Assembly (NCBI GenBank): GCA_045646365.1
Contig: JAZRKP010000010.1
Span: forward strand, 51,841-115,840
DNA length: 64,000 bases
Direction: 5' to 3'
Source of the DNA: SIG454 sp045646365
Lineage (GTDB): Bacteria > Bacillota > Clostridia > Monoglobales > Monoglobaceae
This document shows, in pieces, positions 42,138 through 52,600 of this stretch (positions are counted from its first letter, which is position 1; each line of letters starts with the position of its first letter). A program made the position numbers and the translations under genes. Below the pieces are notes generated by a model. The model did not search any database, had not been told where the DNA came from, and worked only from the letters and a program-made list of their open reading frames with translations.

Positions 42138-44060
42138 TTATACGATTTTTGCGCCTGACTGAATATCGCTTTCAACTGTTGTAACAACAAGTTTTCCGTC
42201 ATGCTCTGCTGAAAGAATCATTCCGCAGGACTCATATCCCATCATTTTTCTCGGTGGGAGATTTGCGATAAACAGAAGGTTTTTGCCGATTAAGTCCTCA
42301 GGCTTATAGTATTTAGCAATACCAGACAAAATCTGGCGAGTGTCAGAGCCGACCTCTAAAGTGAATCTCAAAAGCTTATTGGATTTCGGAACATTTTCAC
42401 ATTCCAAAACTTTACCAACTCTTATATCAAGCTCCAAAAACTTCTCAAAATCAATATTTTCTGCATAAGGTTCAATCTCGATTTTCTCTTCAGGAACAGC
42501 AAATTCAGCCTCAAGCTCAGCCATTTTCTTTTCAGCATCAATTCTTGCGAAAAGCGGTGTAGCTTCGCCGATTTTGGTTTCTGCCTTAAGGTTTCCGAAT
42601 GTGAGAGAGTCAAATTCGAGATTATCAAAGCTTAACTGCTTTGCGATTTTTTCACCGGTTTCAGGCATAAACGGAGAAATGAGAGATGCGATAAATCTGA
42701 TTGATTCAGCAAGATTATACATAACCTTAGCCAAAACATCCTTTTTACTCTCGTCTTTAGCCAGTGCCCATGGCATAGTTTCGTCAATATATTTGTTTGC
42801 TCTGTTTGCGATACCGATAACTTCGCCAAGAGCGTCTGCAACACGAAGCTCGTTCATAAGAGTTTCTGCCTTGTTTTTAGCGTCTTCACAGGTCTTGATA
42901 AGGTCAGCGTCAAACTCGGTTGAAGCGTTTGATGCAGGAATAACACCGTCAAAATATTTGTTTATCATTGCTGCAGTACGGTTAACAAGGTTACCGAGTG
43001 TGTTGGCAAGGTCAGTGTTAAATGATGTTATAATCTTTTCGTATGTTATCGTTCCGTCCTGAGCAAACGGCATTTCACGGAGGAGATAGTATCTTACTGC
43101 GTCAACTCCGAAATGACGAACCAAATCATCGGCGTAAATAACATTACCCAAAGACTTACTCATCTTGTCTGTGCCGTTTAAAAGCCACGGATGACCGAAA
43201 ATCTGTTTCGGAAGCGGTTCACCGAGAGCCATAAGGATAATCGGCCAGTATATTGTGTGGAATCTTAAAATATCCTTACCGATAATGTGAACATCGGCAG
43301 GCCAGTATTTTTCGTAAAGCTCACCTTTTTTGTCAGGTGTGTAGCCGAGCGCGTTAATGTAGTTGGAGAGAGCGTCAATCCAAACATAAATAACGTGCTT
43401 ATCGTCAAATGTGACAGGGATACCCCAGTCAAAACTGCTTCGGGAAACGCATAAATCCTGAATGCCCGGCTTTATGAAGTTGTTAACCATTTCCTTTTTA
43501 CGGGATTCAGGCTGAATAAACTCAGGGTTTTCCTCAATATGTTTCATTAAGGCGTCCTGATATTTGCTCATTTTGAAGAAATAAGCTTCCTCGTTTTCTT
43601 TGTGAACTTCTCTCCCACAGTCAGGGCATTTTCCGTCAACTAACTGAGTGTCTGTCCAGAAAGATTCGCAAGGAGTACAGTACCAGCCCTCGTAAGAGCT
43701 TTTGTAAATATCACCCTTGTCGTATAATTTCTTAAATATTTTCTGAACACTGTCAACATGGTAATCATCGGTTGTTCTGATGAATTTGTCGTAGCTTGTG
43801 TTCATTAAATCCCATATTGTACGGATTTCCCCTGCAACACCGTCAACATATTTCTGTGGTGTTATGCCTGCCTTTTCAGCAAGCTCCTGAATTTTCTGAC
43901 CATGCTCGTCTGTTCCTGTTAAAAAGAACACATCATAGCCTAAATATCTTTTAAATCTTGCTATTGCATCAGTTAAAACCACTTCATAAGTGTTACCGAT
44001 ATGCGGTTTTCTTGATGTGTACGCAATTGCGGTTGTAATGTAAAATTTTCCTTTATTCAT
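42138..44060 (-). CDS. metG: Methionyl-tRNA synthetase with C-terminal tRNA-binding domain
   Basis: The 640-residue class I synthetase charges both initiator and elongator tRNA-Met. Seen: the HIGH-type motif KPHIGN near residue 20, a zinc knuckle CTPCESFWTD...CPDCG, and KMSKSLGN near 300. The C-terminal Trbp111-like OB fold (about 535-640) has FLELDIRVGKVL and GKNLLFIANLPPRKMMG and dimerises the enzyme. Starts 3 bp after ruvB. No T-box leader is visible. Confidence 0.97.
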   Translation of the reverse strand: MNKGKFYITTAIAYTSRKPHIGNTYEVVLTDAIARFKRYLGYDVFFLTGTDEHGQKIQELAEKAGITPQKYVDGVAGEIRTIWDLMNTSYDKFIRTTDDYHVDSVQKIFKKLYDKGDIYKSSYEGWYCTPCESFWTDTQLVDGKCPDCGREVHKENEEAYFFKMSKYQDALMKHIEENPEFIQPESRKKEMVNNFIKPGIQDLCVSRSSFDWGIPVTFDDKHVIYVWIDALSNYINALGYTPDKKGELYEKYWPADVHIIGKDILRFHTIYWPIILMALGEPLPKQIFGHPWLLNGTDKMSKSLGNVIYADDLVRHFGVDAVRYYLLREMPFAQDGTITYEKIITSFNTDLANTLGNLVNRTAAMINKYFDGVIPASNASTEFDADLIKTCEDAKNKAETLMNELRVADALGEVIGIANRANKYIDETMPWALAKDESKKDVLAKVMYNLAESIRFIASLISPFMPETGEKIAKQLSFDNLEFDSLTFGNLKAETKIGEATPLFARIDAEKKMAELEAEFAVPEEKIEIEPYAENIDFEKFLELDIRVGKVLECENVPKSNKLLRFTLEVGSDTRQILSGIAKYYKPEDLIGKNLLFIANLPPRKMMGYESCGMILSAEHDGKLVVTTVESDIQSGAKIV

Positions 44061-44063
44061 AAT

Positions 44064-45077
44064 CTATTTCCTTTCTTCACCGTATGGGATTCCAAAATGT
44101 TCGTATGCAAGAGGAGTAACCAGTCGTCCTCTTGGTGTTCGGTTGATAAAGCCGATTTGCATCAGGTATGGCTCGTAAACATCCTCAATGGTTTCGCTTT
44201 CCTCCCCGATTGTTGCAGCTAAAGTGTCAAGACCGACAGGACCTCCGCCATAGTGCTTTATAACAGTCAAAAGCATTGTTCTGTCGGAGCGGTCAAGCCC
44301 TAAAGAGTCAATATCAAGCATCTTAAGAGCTTCGTCTGCAACGGTTCGTGTAATAACTCCGTCTGCTTTAATCTGGGCAAAGTCACGAACTCGTTTTAAA
44401 AGTCTGTTTGCGATTCTCGGTGTTCCTCTTGAACGGGAGGCAATCTCTGCTGCACCGTCTGTATCAATTTCTATATTAAGTATTCCCGCAGAACGGGTAA
44501 CAATTTCCGAAAGTTCTTCGTTTGTATACATTTCAAGTCGGCTTATAACCCCGAATCGGTCACGGAGCGGAGCGGTAAGAGCGCCTGCCTTTGTGGTTGC
44601 CCCGATAAGCGTAAAATGAGGTAGGTCAAGACGGATTGACCGAGCCGACGGACCTTTGCCGATAATAATATCTAAGGCATAGTCCTCCATAGCAGGGTAT
44701 AAAATCTCTTCAACACTACGGCTTAATCTGTGAATTTCGTCAACAAAAAGGATGTCCTTTTCGGATAAGTTCGTAAGGAGCGCCGCAAGGTCACCGGGTT
44801 TCTCAATAGCAGGACCTGATGTAACTCTTATATTAACGCCCATTTCGTTTGCGATAATGGTTGAAAGAGTGGTCTTTCCAAGTCCGGGCGGGCCGTAGAG
44901 AAGAACATGGTCCAAAGACTCGTCTCTGTGTTTTGCCGCATCAATGAAAACCTTGAGATTTTCTTTCGCCTTTGTCTGACCAATATATTCGTCAAGGCGT
45001 TTCGGGCGTAGGCTATATTCATTTTCTTCATCACCGACAGTTTCGGTGGTCGTAACAATTCTGTTTTCTTCGTCCAT
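44064..45077 (-). CDS. ruvB: Holliday junction branch migration helicase RuvB
   Basis: The 337-residue AAA+ motor drives RuvA-bound Holliday junctions. Seen: LRPKRLDEYIGQ, Walker A GPPGLGKTTLS, Walker B LFVDEIHRL, sensor I GATTKAGALTAPLRDRFG and the arginine-finger region. The C-terminal winged helix ends GFINRTPRGR. Coding starts 1 bp after ruvA, whose product tethers it. RuvC is not in this cluster, which is usual for Clostridia where RecU or RuvC lies elsewhere. Confidence 0.98.
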   Translation of the reverse strand: MDEENRIVTTTETVGDEENEYSLRPKRLDEYIGQTKAKENLKVFIDAAKHRDESLDHVLLYGPPGLGKTTLSTIIANEMGVNIRVTSGPAIEKPGDLAALLTNLSEKDILFVDEIHRLSRSVEEILYPAMEDYALDIIIGKGPSARSIRLDLPHFTLIGATTKAGALTAPLRDRFGVISRLEMYTNEELSEIVTRSAGILNIEIDTDGAAEIASRSRGTPRIANRLLKRVRDFAQIKADGVITRTVADEALKMLDIDSLGLDRSDRTMLLTVIKHYGGGPVGLDTLAATIGEESETIEDVYEPYLMQIGFINRTPRGRLVTPLAYEHFGIPYGEERK

Positions 45078-45078
45078 T

Positions 45079-45678
45079 TTAACCTCTCATCAATTTTTTA
45101 AGTGCTTCTTTGACAATATCCTCAACAGAGCCTGTAAGTCCGTTTACTGCAGACTTTGCCTCTTGCGGAGAATAGCCTAAAACAACCAAAGCGGAAACCG
45201 CCTCGTTATCCTCGTCAGCACCGGGAAGGGAAATAACCTCATCAGCATCAATACTGCCAATATCCATTCCCTTGAATTTGTCTTTAAGCTCTAAAACAAT
45301 CCTCTGAGCACCCTTTGAACCAAGCCCCGGAGTTTTTTGAGCTATGTATTTATAATCGTTTGTAACAACACAGAGCGCAAACTTTGACGGAGACATATTG
45401 GATAAAAGAGAAATGGCGGTTTTTGCACCAATTCTTGAAACAGAGGTAATCATCTCGAAAAGATTCTGCTCCTCAAGGGTGGAAAATCCGTATAAATCCA
45501 TTATATCGGAAGCGGATTTGAAGTTTAAAAAGGTGAAAAGCTTTGCGTTTTCACCAACTCCGCCAATCTCGTCAAGAGTGTTCTTGCTTGCGAAAATTTT
45601 ATAGCCGATACCGTTTGCGTCAATAACTGCAAAGTTCTCGGTTTTAAGGGCAATTTTCCCCGATATATAGTAAAACAT
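45079..45678 (-). CDS. ruvA: Holliday junction DNA-binding protein RuvA
   Basis: The 199-residue tetrameric protein opens Holliday junctions and recruits RuvB. Domain I OB fold starts FYYISGKIALKTENFAVIDANGIGYKI. Domain II has two helix-hairpin-helix motifs (ITSVSRIGAKTAISLLS and KTPGLGSKGAQRIVLELKDK). The C-terminal domain III, the RuvB contact, is ALVVLGYSPQEAKSAV. Lies 20 bp after the patatin gene. Confidence 0.97.
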   Translation of the reverse strand: MFYYISGKIALKTENFAVIDANGIGYKIFASKNTLDEIGGVGENAKLFTFLNFKSASDIMDLYGFSTLEEQNLFEMITSVSRIGAKTAISLLSNMSPSKFALCVVTNDYKYIAQKTPGLGSKGAQRIVLELKDKFKGMDIGSIDADEVISLPGADEDNEAVSALVVLGYSPQEAKSAVNGLTGSVEDIVKEALKKLMRG

Positions 45679-45698
45679 ACCTGTTGCTCCTTTGTATT

Positions 45699-46553
45699 TT
45701 ATTTTCTTCCGATAAAGTCAAGAATTTCGTCAAGACGCTTGTTCCCAACATCAATTCCCTGAAGATAAAGTTTATCGAGAATTTCAGGATTGCTTTCCGT
45801 TCTGCTTATGCCCTGAATTCTTTCAGGACGGATAATAAGCGCTCTGCCCTCGCTTTGTAGCTTTTTCAGCTCATCAACGGATGAATTGTATATTTCGGGG
45901 CGTTTATGCAAAGAGGACATAAATTCGGGATAATTGTGATAAGCCAGATTAACAAGCTTTTCGGATTTGCTTTTATCTTTACGGTAACCCTCTTCACGGG
46001 TAAGAATAACAATGATTTTGTCGCATCCGTCCTCTAAAGCCTTTTTATAAGGGATAGGGTCGCATATTCCGCCGTCAAGATATTTAACTCCGTCTATTTT
46101 GATAGGCTTGAACATTATAGGAAGTGCACAGCTTGCGCGGATAATCGTAAAAGCCTTATCGTCAGCAGGGACGGGCATATATTCAACCTTTCCTGTTTTC
46201 AAATTGGTAACTGTTGCGATAACGGCACCCTCAAACTTGGAAAATTCTTCAAAATCAAAAAGAACTTCTTTGTTGGGAATATCACCAAAAACGAAATCAA
46301 GATTATAATAGCTACGATTTTTGGGATTGAAAAGATGCTTCATTCCCATATAGCGTTTGTCTGACATATATTTCACGGCAACGGTACGGTTTCTGCCGAT
46401 TTGTTTGGAGGCATAGGATGTTCCGTAGGCAATTCCTGCGGAAGTTCCGATAACATAATCCGTAACGATATTATTTTCCAGAAGAACATCCATAACACCG
46501 CAGGAAAAGACTGTCCTGCTTGCTCCGCCTTCTAAAACAAGTCCGATTTTCAT
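45699..46553 (-). CDS. Patatin-like phospholipase family protein
   Basis: The 284-residue serine hydrolase of the RssA/YlbK group has the oxyanion loop GLVLEGGASRTVFSCGV, the nucleophile elbow GTSAG (Ser about 40) and the second dyad residue in DGGICDPIPYK (Asp about 160). Ser-Asp is the catalytic dyad of patatin enzymes, which hydrolyse acyl esters in lipids. No signal peptide; probably acts at the inner membrane face. First gene of the operon with ruvA, ruvB, metG and the ECF S component. Confidence 0.92.
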   Translation of the reverse strand: MKIGLVLEGGASRTVFSCGVMDVLLENNIVTDYVIGTSAGIAYGTSYASKQIGRNRTVAVKYMSDKRYMGMKHLFNPKNRSYYNLDFVFGDIPNKEVLFDFEEFSKFEGAVIATVTNLKTGKVEYMPVPADDKAFTIIRASCALPIMFKPIKIDGVKYLDGGICDPIPYKKALEDGCDKIIVILTREEGYRKDKSKSEKLVNLAYHNYPEFMSSLHKRPEIYNSSVDELKKLQSEGRALIIRPERIQGISRTESNPEILDKLYLQGIDVGNKRLDEILDFIGRK

Positions 46554-46639
46554 TCTGTAGCTCCTTTGATATTATTTGAAAAGAGGCCGTGTTCTGACCT
46601 CGGATATTCGAGTATATTCATAATAAAACATACACAACA

Positions 46640-46668
46640 ATTATATACCTAAAATGCTGATTTGTCAA
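46640..46668 (-). promoter_or_regulatory. Promoter of the patatin-ruv-metG-ECF operon
   Basis: Minus-strand TTGACA (46668-46663), 17 bp, TATAAT (46645-46640). Full -35 consensus. Confidence 0.8.
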
Positions 46669-46671
46669 TAG

Positions 46672-46708
46672 AAAAACCCTCTTAAAAGGCTATTTTAAGA
46701 GGGTTTTT
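46672..46708 (-). terminator. Terminator of the membrane-anchored unknown gene
   Basis: AAAAACCCTCTTAAAA and TTTTAAGAGGGTTTTT form a 16-bp perfect stem around GGCTA. Confidence 0.92.
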
Positions 46709-46712
46709 GAAT

Positions 46713-47414
46713 TTAATATTTAATTTCATTTGCAATTTCGTAAATTGACATATCGTTCATACGCTTACTCCAGGAAAGGGTGGCAAGCTTATATGTATCG
46801 TAATCATATTTAATTTCCAGGTCGGAAATGGTTGCAAAGTCAGCCGTTGAACTATAAACGCAATCTGCAACGGACATTGAATATTCCGCAAGGGCATACT
46901 TGTTCATAATTTCTTCACCGCCGTCTCTTACGAGAGTAACAGTACATTCGATTTTGCCGTTTGTTATGTCTGTATCGTTAAAAACAATATCCTTTTTCTC
47001 GGATGCGTTAAGGTCAACAAACACGGAAACACTGTCGAAAGCGATTCCTCTTGCGGACAAAGCCTCCGAAATAACAGCTTCGGCGTTGTTCTGATACTGA
47101 ATGGCTTTAGCGGTATATTTCTCATTGTAATACTCATCGTATTCCATAAAAAATGAACCACTGTAATTAAGCGAGATTGTCATATCTTCGCCAATGCAGT
47201 CGGCAACATACTGCTGAAAAGCACTATCGTATGAAACGGTAACATTTTTTGCCTTGAAATCAGGATAGTTTTCTGCAATATATTCTTCGGCATAATCTTC
47301 AATTTTAATCTTTTTGTAAAAGTTAAAGGGACTATCAAGAACAAATAATGCGTAATAAATTCCGAGAATAATTACGGCAATAATCCCCAATGCGGTAATA
47401 TGTCGTCTTCTCAT
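46713..47414 (-). CDS. Membrane-anchored protein of unknown function
   Basis: The 233-residue protein has one N-terminal helix (about 7-27, ITALGIIAVIILGIYYALFV) after basic residues, then an outside-facing domain of about 200 residues rich in Tyr, Asp and Glu. Repeated YxxAEEYI and SADCVY-like patterns hint at an NTF2-like or PepSY-like fold, but no family was recognised. Own promoter and terminator, hence monocistronic. Located between the patatin and SDR genes, which run in the same direction. Confidence 0.75.
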   Translation of the reverse strand: MRRRHITALGIIAVIILGIYYALFVLDSPFNFYKKIKIEDYAEEYIAENYPDFKAKNVTVSYDSAFQQYVADCIGEDMTISLNYSGSFFMEYDEYYNEKYTAKAIQYQNNAEAVISEALSARGIAFDSVSVFVDLNASEKKDIVFNDTDITNGKIECTVTLVRDGGEEIMNKYALAEYSMSVADCVYSSTADFATISDLEIKYDYDTYKLATLSWSKRMNDMSIYEIANEIKY

Positions 47415-47454
47415 TTTCCGCCTCCGTGGATGGAATAATATTATTCATTTAACT

Positions 47455-47483
47455 ATTATATCATAAACTTTATAAATATGCAA
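47455..47483 (-). promoter_or_regulatory. Promoter of the membrane-anchored unknown gene
   Basis: Minus-strand TTGCAT (47483-47478), 17 bp, TATAAT (47460-47455), TGA-extended. Confidence 0.7.
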
Positions 47484-47546
47484 GAATTTTCATTATCAAT
47501 CCAGATGTCAAATATACCGAAAAAAATAATATTTTTTAGTGCAATT

Positions 47547-48308
47547 TTACTCTTTGCCGTTTTTCTTTTTCTGTATATTATAGGCTATACGCAATGCAAT
47601 TTTACAGGGGACAAGCCTGTTTAAAATGTAGGCAAGTTTAATTGATAAACCGGGGATAATAACGGTTTTGTTCTTCAATGCTTTTTTAATGGCGTATTCT
47701 GCAGTTTTGTAACTGTCGAGACCTTTCAGGGCAAAGGATACTCCGGCAACAGAATTAAATTCAGTATTAACGGGACCGGGGCAGAGGACACTGATTTTAA
47801 CAGAACTTTGCCTTTTTCTCAGCTCTTCGTAAATTCCTCGGGTCAGACTGACTACATATGCTTTTGTTGCATAATAGGATGCCATAAGGGGCCCGCCGGG
47901 CATAAGCCCTGCTGAGGAGGCAACATTCAAAATTCCGCCTTTGCCTTTTTCCTCAAAATATTCAAGAAATTTCTTTGTGAGAATATGTACTGCGGAAATA
48001 TTTAAATCAATCATATCAAGTTCCGTTTCAAGGTCACTTTCGGAAAAATCACCGAAAAGTCCGAAACCTGCATTGTTTATAGCAAGGTCAAAGTCCTCGC
48101 CTTTGATTTTATCATAGAAATCAAGACAGTTTTTTGTGATTGATAAGTCCACGGGAATAACCGTAACGGCGGTGGGGAGCTCTTTGGCAAGCTTTAAAAG
48201 TCTGTCCTCACGACGGGCGGTTATTATAAGGTCATAGCCCATTTTCGAAAGAACCCGTGCCATATCCGCACCTATTCCCGATGATGCACCTGTTATAACT
48301 GCTTTCAT
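47547..48308 (-). CDS. Short-chain dehydrogenase/reductase
   Basis: The 253-residue classical SDR has the dinucleotide loop TGASSGIGADMAR (residues 6-18), NNAGFG, the catalytic Ser in NVASSAGL, and YxxxK (YYATKAYV). The RED and R residues after the second strand suggest NADP(H). A C-terminal hydrophobic tail (about 215-245) could make it membrane-associated, as in DltE-like or YqjQ-type SDRs. The substrate is unknown. AGAGGTG precedes the ATG. Transcribed away from the asparaginase gene from a shared promoter region. Confidence 0.9.
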   Translation of the reverse strand: MKAVITGASSGIGADMARVLSKMGYDLIITARREDRLLKLAKELPTAVTVIPVDLSITKNCLDFYDKIKGEDFDLAINNAGFGLFGDFSESDLETELDMIDLNISAVHILTKKFLEYFEEKGKGGILNVASSAGLMPGGPLMASYYATKAYVVSLTRGIYEELRKRQSSVKISVLCPGPVNTEFNSVAGVSFALKGLDSYKTAEYAIKKALKNKTVIIPGLSIKLAYILNRLVPCKIALRIAYNIQKKKNGKE

Positions 48309-48339
48309 AATAAATCACCTCTGAAATGTTGTTATTTAA

Positions 48340-48401
48340 AAGATAACACATAAAATAAAGAATGTCAAATTCTTGACACAAAAGGGATTGTAAAGTATAA
48401 T
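48340..48401. promoter_or_regulatory. Back-to-back promoters sharing a TGTCAA-attc-TTGACA palindrome
   Basis: Plus strand: TTGACA (48373-48378), 17 bp, TATAAT (48396-48401) for asparaginase. Minus strand: TTGACA (48368-48363), 17 bp, TATCTT (48345-48340) for the SDR. The two -35 boxes form a palindrome with a 4-bp gap, so polymerases probably compete; it could also be an operator. Confidence 0.65.
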
Positions 48402-48425
48402 TATATTGGAAAAGGAGGCGGTTGC

Positions 48426-49466
48426 GTGGCTGAAATTCTGACAGTTTATACAGGCGGAACAATATGCTCTTTTGAGACGGGTGAGTGCAGAAGTCTTGAC
48501 ACATCACGGGCAAAGAGGGTTATTGAGAATAATTTTCACTGTAATAAGGAAAGGTTCGGAGTTGAAGAAGAGATTGTTTTTAAGGACTCTGGTTTAACAG
48601 AAAAGACCTTGAGCGAAAATATGACAACGGATAAACTGATAAATATTGTCAATCATATAAAATCTTTTGATTTAAATAAATATCAAGGAATAATCGTTCT
48701 GCACGGAACGGATTCTCTCGCATATACAGCATCGCTTTTTTCCTTTGTGTTTTCGGGTTTGGAGATTCCGATAATGCTTGTGTCGGGACATAAACCGCCC
48801 AATGAAGAGGGAACAAACGCCAATGAGAATTTTGGAACTGCCGTTAAACTTATTGCGGACGGAATTGCTCCAAATGTTTATGTTCCATACAAAAACACAG
48901 ACGGGAAAATGTGGGTTCATCTGGGGGCAACACTTATGCAATGTCCGAACTTTTCCGATGATTTTGAAAATTCTGATAAGAACAAGAAATTTCTGATTGA
49001 TGACGAGACGCTTTTCTGTAAATGTAAAAGATATTCCGAGGTCCGTAAGGTTGTTGATTTGACTGAGAAAAAAGGGAAGTCGGTATTGAAAATTTCCCCA
49101 TACACAGGTCTTGACTATAAGAACATAAAGCTTCGGGGAGTTGGTGCGGTAGTTCACGGGGCATATCATTCAGGGACGGTCTGCGTTGAGCGAAATAAAG
49201 ACGGCGAAAACTACGGCAGTGCATCTGTTTTGTGGTTTGCCGATAAATGCAGAAAGAGAAATATTCCGATTTTTGTTGCTCCGTCAAATCTGGGCGAAGA
49301 GCAGTATTCATCAGTTTTTGATGCGGTGGAAAACGGAGGGGTTATTCCGCTTCATATGACAACGGAATCGGCATATACAAAGGCTCTTTTGGGCGTGAGA
49401 GCAGGTTTTTCGGGGGCTGAATTAACAGAATTTATGAGGAAGGAAATCAATAACGAGTTCGTTTGA
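48426..49466 (+). CDS. L-asparaginase family protein
   Basis: The 346-residue amidohydrolase has the first catalytic threonine in VYTGGTICSFETG, the second motif in IVLHGTDSLAYTASLFSF (HGTD with catalytic Thr and Asp), and GHKPPNEEGTNANENF. These fit asparaginase/glutaminase-type enzymes of the cytoplasmic class I group; no signal peptide. It frees ammonia from asparagine. GTG start after GGAGGCG. Monocistronic, divergent from the SDR gene. Confidence 0.92.
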   Translation: MAEILTVYTGGTICSFETGECRSLDTSRAKRVIENNFHCNKERFGVEEEIVFKDSGLTEKTLSENMTTDKLINIVNHIKSFDLNKYQGIIVLHGTDSLAYTASLFSFVFSGLEIPIMLVSGHKPPNEEGTNANENFGTAVKLIADGIAPNVYVPYKNTDGKMWVHLGATLMQCPNFSDDFENSDKNKKFLIDDETLFCKCKRYSEVRKVVDLTEKKGKSVLKISPYTGLDYKNIKLRGVGAVVHGAYHSGTVCVERNKDGENYGSASVLWFADKCRKRNIPIFVAPSNLGEEQYSSVFDAVENGGVIPLHMTTESAYTKALLGVRAGFSGAELTEFMRKEINNEFV

Positions 49467-49543
49467 AATTTTCGCTGAACTGAAAACTATATAACTTGCA
49501 CAGAAAAAATTGAAAAAAATGTTGAAATTTTTGAAAAAAGTAT

Positions 49544-49572
49544 TTGAAAAATTTCAGGATATGTGATATAAT
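49544..49572 (+). promoter_or_regulatory. Promoter of nifJ
   Basis: TTGAAA (49544-49549), 17 bp, TATAAT (49567-49572), TGA-extended -10. The 76-nt leader holds two small hairpins (GGTGGTGTTAAATCACC and ATAATTT/AAATTAT). Confidence 0.75.
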
Positions 49573-49647
49573 GTTTGGTGGTGTTAAATCACCAAGCTAT
49601 AATTTATGTAAAAATTATAAACTATATATTTCAAGGAGGCTTTTAAA

Positions 49648-52600
49648 ATGGCTAAACATTTTAAGACAATGGATGGTAACAACGCCGCTGCGTATACTTC
49701 TTATGCGTTTACGGAAGTTGCTGCTATCTACCCGATTACTCCTTCTTCAACAATGGCTGAAGTTGTTGATGAAATGAGTGCAAAAGGCCAGAAAAATATT
49801 TTTGGCGAAACAGTTGATGTTGTTGAAATGCAGTCTGAAGCTGGTGCAGCTGGTGCTGTTCACGGTTCACTTCAGGCAGGTGCTTTAACTACAACATTTA
49901 CAGCATCACAAGGACTTCTCCTTATGATTCCTAATATGTATAAAATAGCAGGTGAACTTCTCCCGACAGTTTTCCATGTTAGTGCAAGAGCATTAGCAGC
50001 TCACGCTCTTAACATTTTCGGTGACCATCAGGACGTTATGGCTTGCCGTCAGACAGGTTTTGCCCTTTTGGCATCAGGCAGCGTTCAGGAAGTTATGGAC
50101 CTCGGCGGTCTTGCTCACCTTGCTACAATAAAGAGCCGTGTTCCTTTCCTTCACTTCTTCGATGGTTTCAGAACTTCTCACGAAATCCAGAAGGTTGAAG
50201 TTATGGAATACGAAGACCTCGAAAAGCTCCTCGATAAAGAAGCTTTAAAAGAGTTCAAAGACAGAGCATTAAACCCAGAACACCCTGTTCTCCGCGGTAC
50301 TGCTCAGAACTCTGATATTTACTTCCAGGGCAGAGAAGCATCAAACAAATTCTATGATGCAGTTCCTGATATAGTAAATGACTATATGGTTGAAATTTCA
50401 AAGATTACAGGCAGAGAGTACAAGCCGTTTAATTACTACGGTGCTCCTGATGCTGAAAAAGTTATCGTTGCTATGGGCTCTGTTTGCGAAGCTTTGGAAG
50501 AAACAGTTGATTATATCAACGCAAGAGGCGGAAAAGTTGGTGTTGTTAAAGTTCACCTTTACCGTCCGTTCTCTTCAAAATATTTCTTCGATGTTCTTCC
50601 TGAAACAGTTAAGAAGATTGCTGTTCTCGACAGAACAAAAGAACCAGGCTCACTTGGTGAACCGTTATACCTTGATATCTGTAACCTCTTTACAGGTAAG
50701 GAAAACGCTCCGTTAATCGTTGGCGGTCGTTACGGTCTTGGTTCAAAGGATACAACTCCAACACAGCTCCTCGCTGTATTCAACAATCTCGATGCTGATA
50801 AGCCAAAGAACGGCTTCACAATCGGTATCGTTGATGATGTTACAAACCTTTCTCTTGACCTCCCTGAGAAAATCAACGCAGCTCCTGAGGGTGCAACTCG
50901 TTGTAAGTTCTGGGGATTCGGTTCTGACGGTACTGTTGGTGCTAACAAGGACGCTATCAAGATTATCGGTGATAACACAGACCTTTACGCTCAGGCTTAC
51001 TTTGATTATGACTCAAAGAAATCAGGCGGCGTAACAATGTCTCACTTAAGATTTGGTAAAAAGCCGATTAAGTCAACATACCTCCTCGACGAGGCTGACT
51101 ATATCGCTTGTCATAAGCCTGCTTATGTTCATCAGTACGATGTACTTGAAGGACTTAAGAAGGGCGGTACATTCCTCTTAAACTGCGTATGGAGCCCTGA
51201 AGAACTTGATGAAAAGCTCCCTGCAAAGGTTAAGAAGTACATTGCTGAAAATGACATCGAATTCTATACAATTAACGCTGTTGATGTTGCTGTTAAAGTA
51301 GGTCTCGGCCCGAACAGAATCAACATGGTTACACAGAGTGCATTCTTCAAGCTCTCTAATGTTATTCCTTTTGATGAAGCTGTTGAACTTATCAAGGGCG
51401 CAATCAAGAAGACATACGGCAAGAAGGGTGACGAAATTGTTAAGATGAACTGTGATGCAGTTGACGGTGCAATCGAAGCACTCGTTAAGATTGATGTTCC
51501 TGCTTCCTGGAAAGACGCTGTTGACGCTGATACAAACAAGAAAGAAGTTCCTGAATTTATCAGCAAGATTGTTGAACCTGTTAATGCTCAGGCTGGTAAT
51601 AAACTCCCTGTAAGCACATTCCTCGGAATGGAAGATGGTACTTTTGAAACAGGTACATCTGCTTACGAAAAGAGAGGCGTTGCCGTAAATGTTCCTGTAT
51701 GGGATATTGACAAGTGTATCCAGTGTAACCAGTGTTCACTTGTTTGTCCTCACGCTGCTATCCGTCCTGTTCTCTTAACAGAGGAAGAAGCTGCTTCTAA
51801 GCCAGAAGCTTTTGAAACAAAGAATGCAAACGGTATCGCTGGAATGCAGTACAGAATGCAGGTTTCTCCGCTTGACTGTCTTGGTTGCGGTGTTTGTGCT
51901 CAGGTTTGTCCTGCAAAGGAAAAGGCTCTCGTTATGAAGCCAATCGATGAGGTTGCTGAAGTTCAGGCTCCTAACTGGGATTACGCTATGACAATCCCAA
52001 CAAAGCAGGCTGACATTGATATAATGAAGACATTCAAGAACTCACAGTTCGCAACACCAATGCTCGAATTCTCAGGCGCTTGTGCTGGTTGTGGAGAAAC
52101 ACCTTATATTAAGCTTATTACTCAGCTCTTTGGTGACAGAATGATGGTTGCAAACGCAACAGGTTGTACATCAATCTGGGGTGGCTCTGCTCCTTCAATG
52201 CCATACTGTAAGAATGCTGAAGGCAAGGGTCCGGCTTGGGCTAACTCCCTCTTCGAGGATAACGCTGAATTCGGTCTTGGTATGGTTGCTGCTAACAAGA
52301 AAATCAGAAAGAACCTTATCAGCCGTATGAACGCTGTTATGGATACAGTTGCTCCTGAGCTTGCTGATGCTTTCAAGGCTTGGATGAACGGTATGAACGA
52401 CGCTGAAGCTTCAAAGGCTGCTGCTAAAGATATCATCGCTTTAATCGGCAAGGAAGATATGTCTAACCCTGCTATTAAGGAAATCGCAGACAGAACAGAC
52501 TTCTTAGTTAAGCGTTCTATCTGGGCATTCGGCGGTGACGGCTGGGCTTATGATATTGGTTACGGCGGTCTCGACCATGTTATCGCATCAGGCGAAGACA

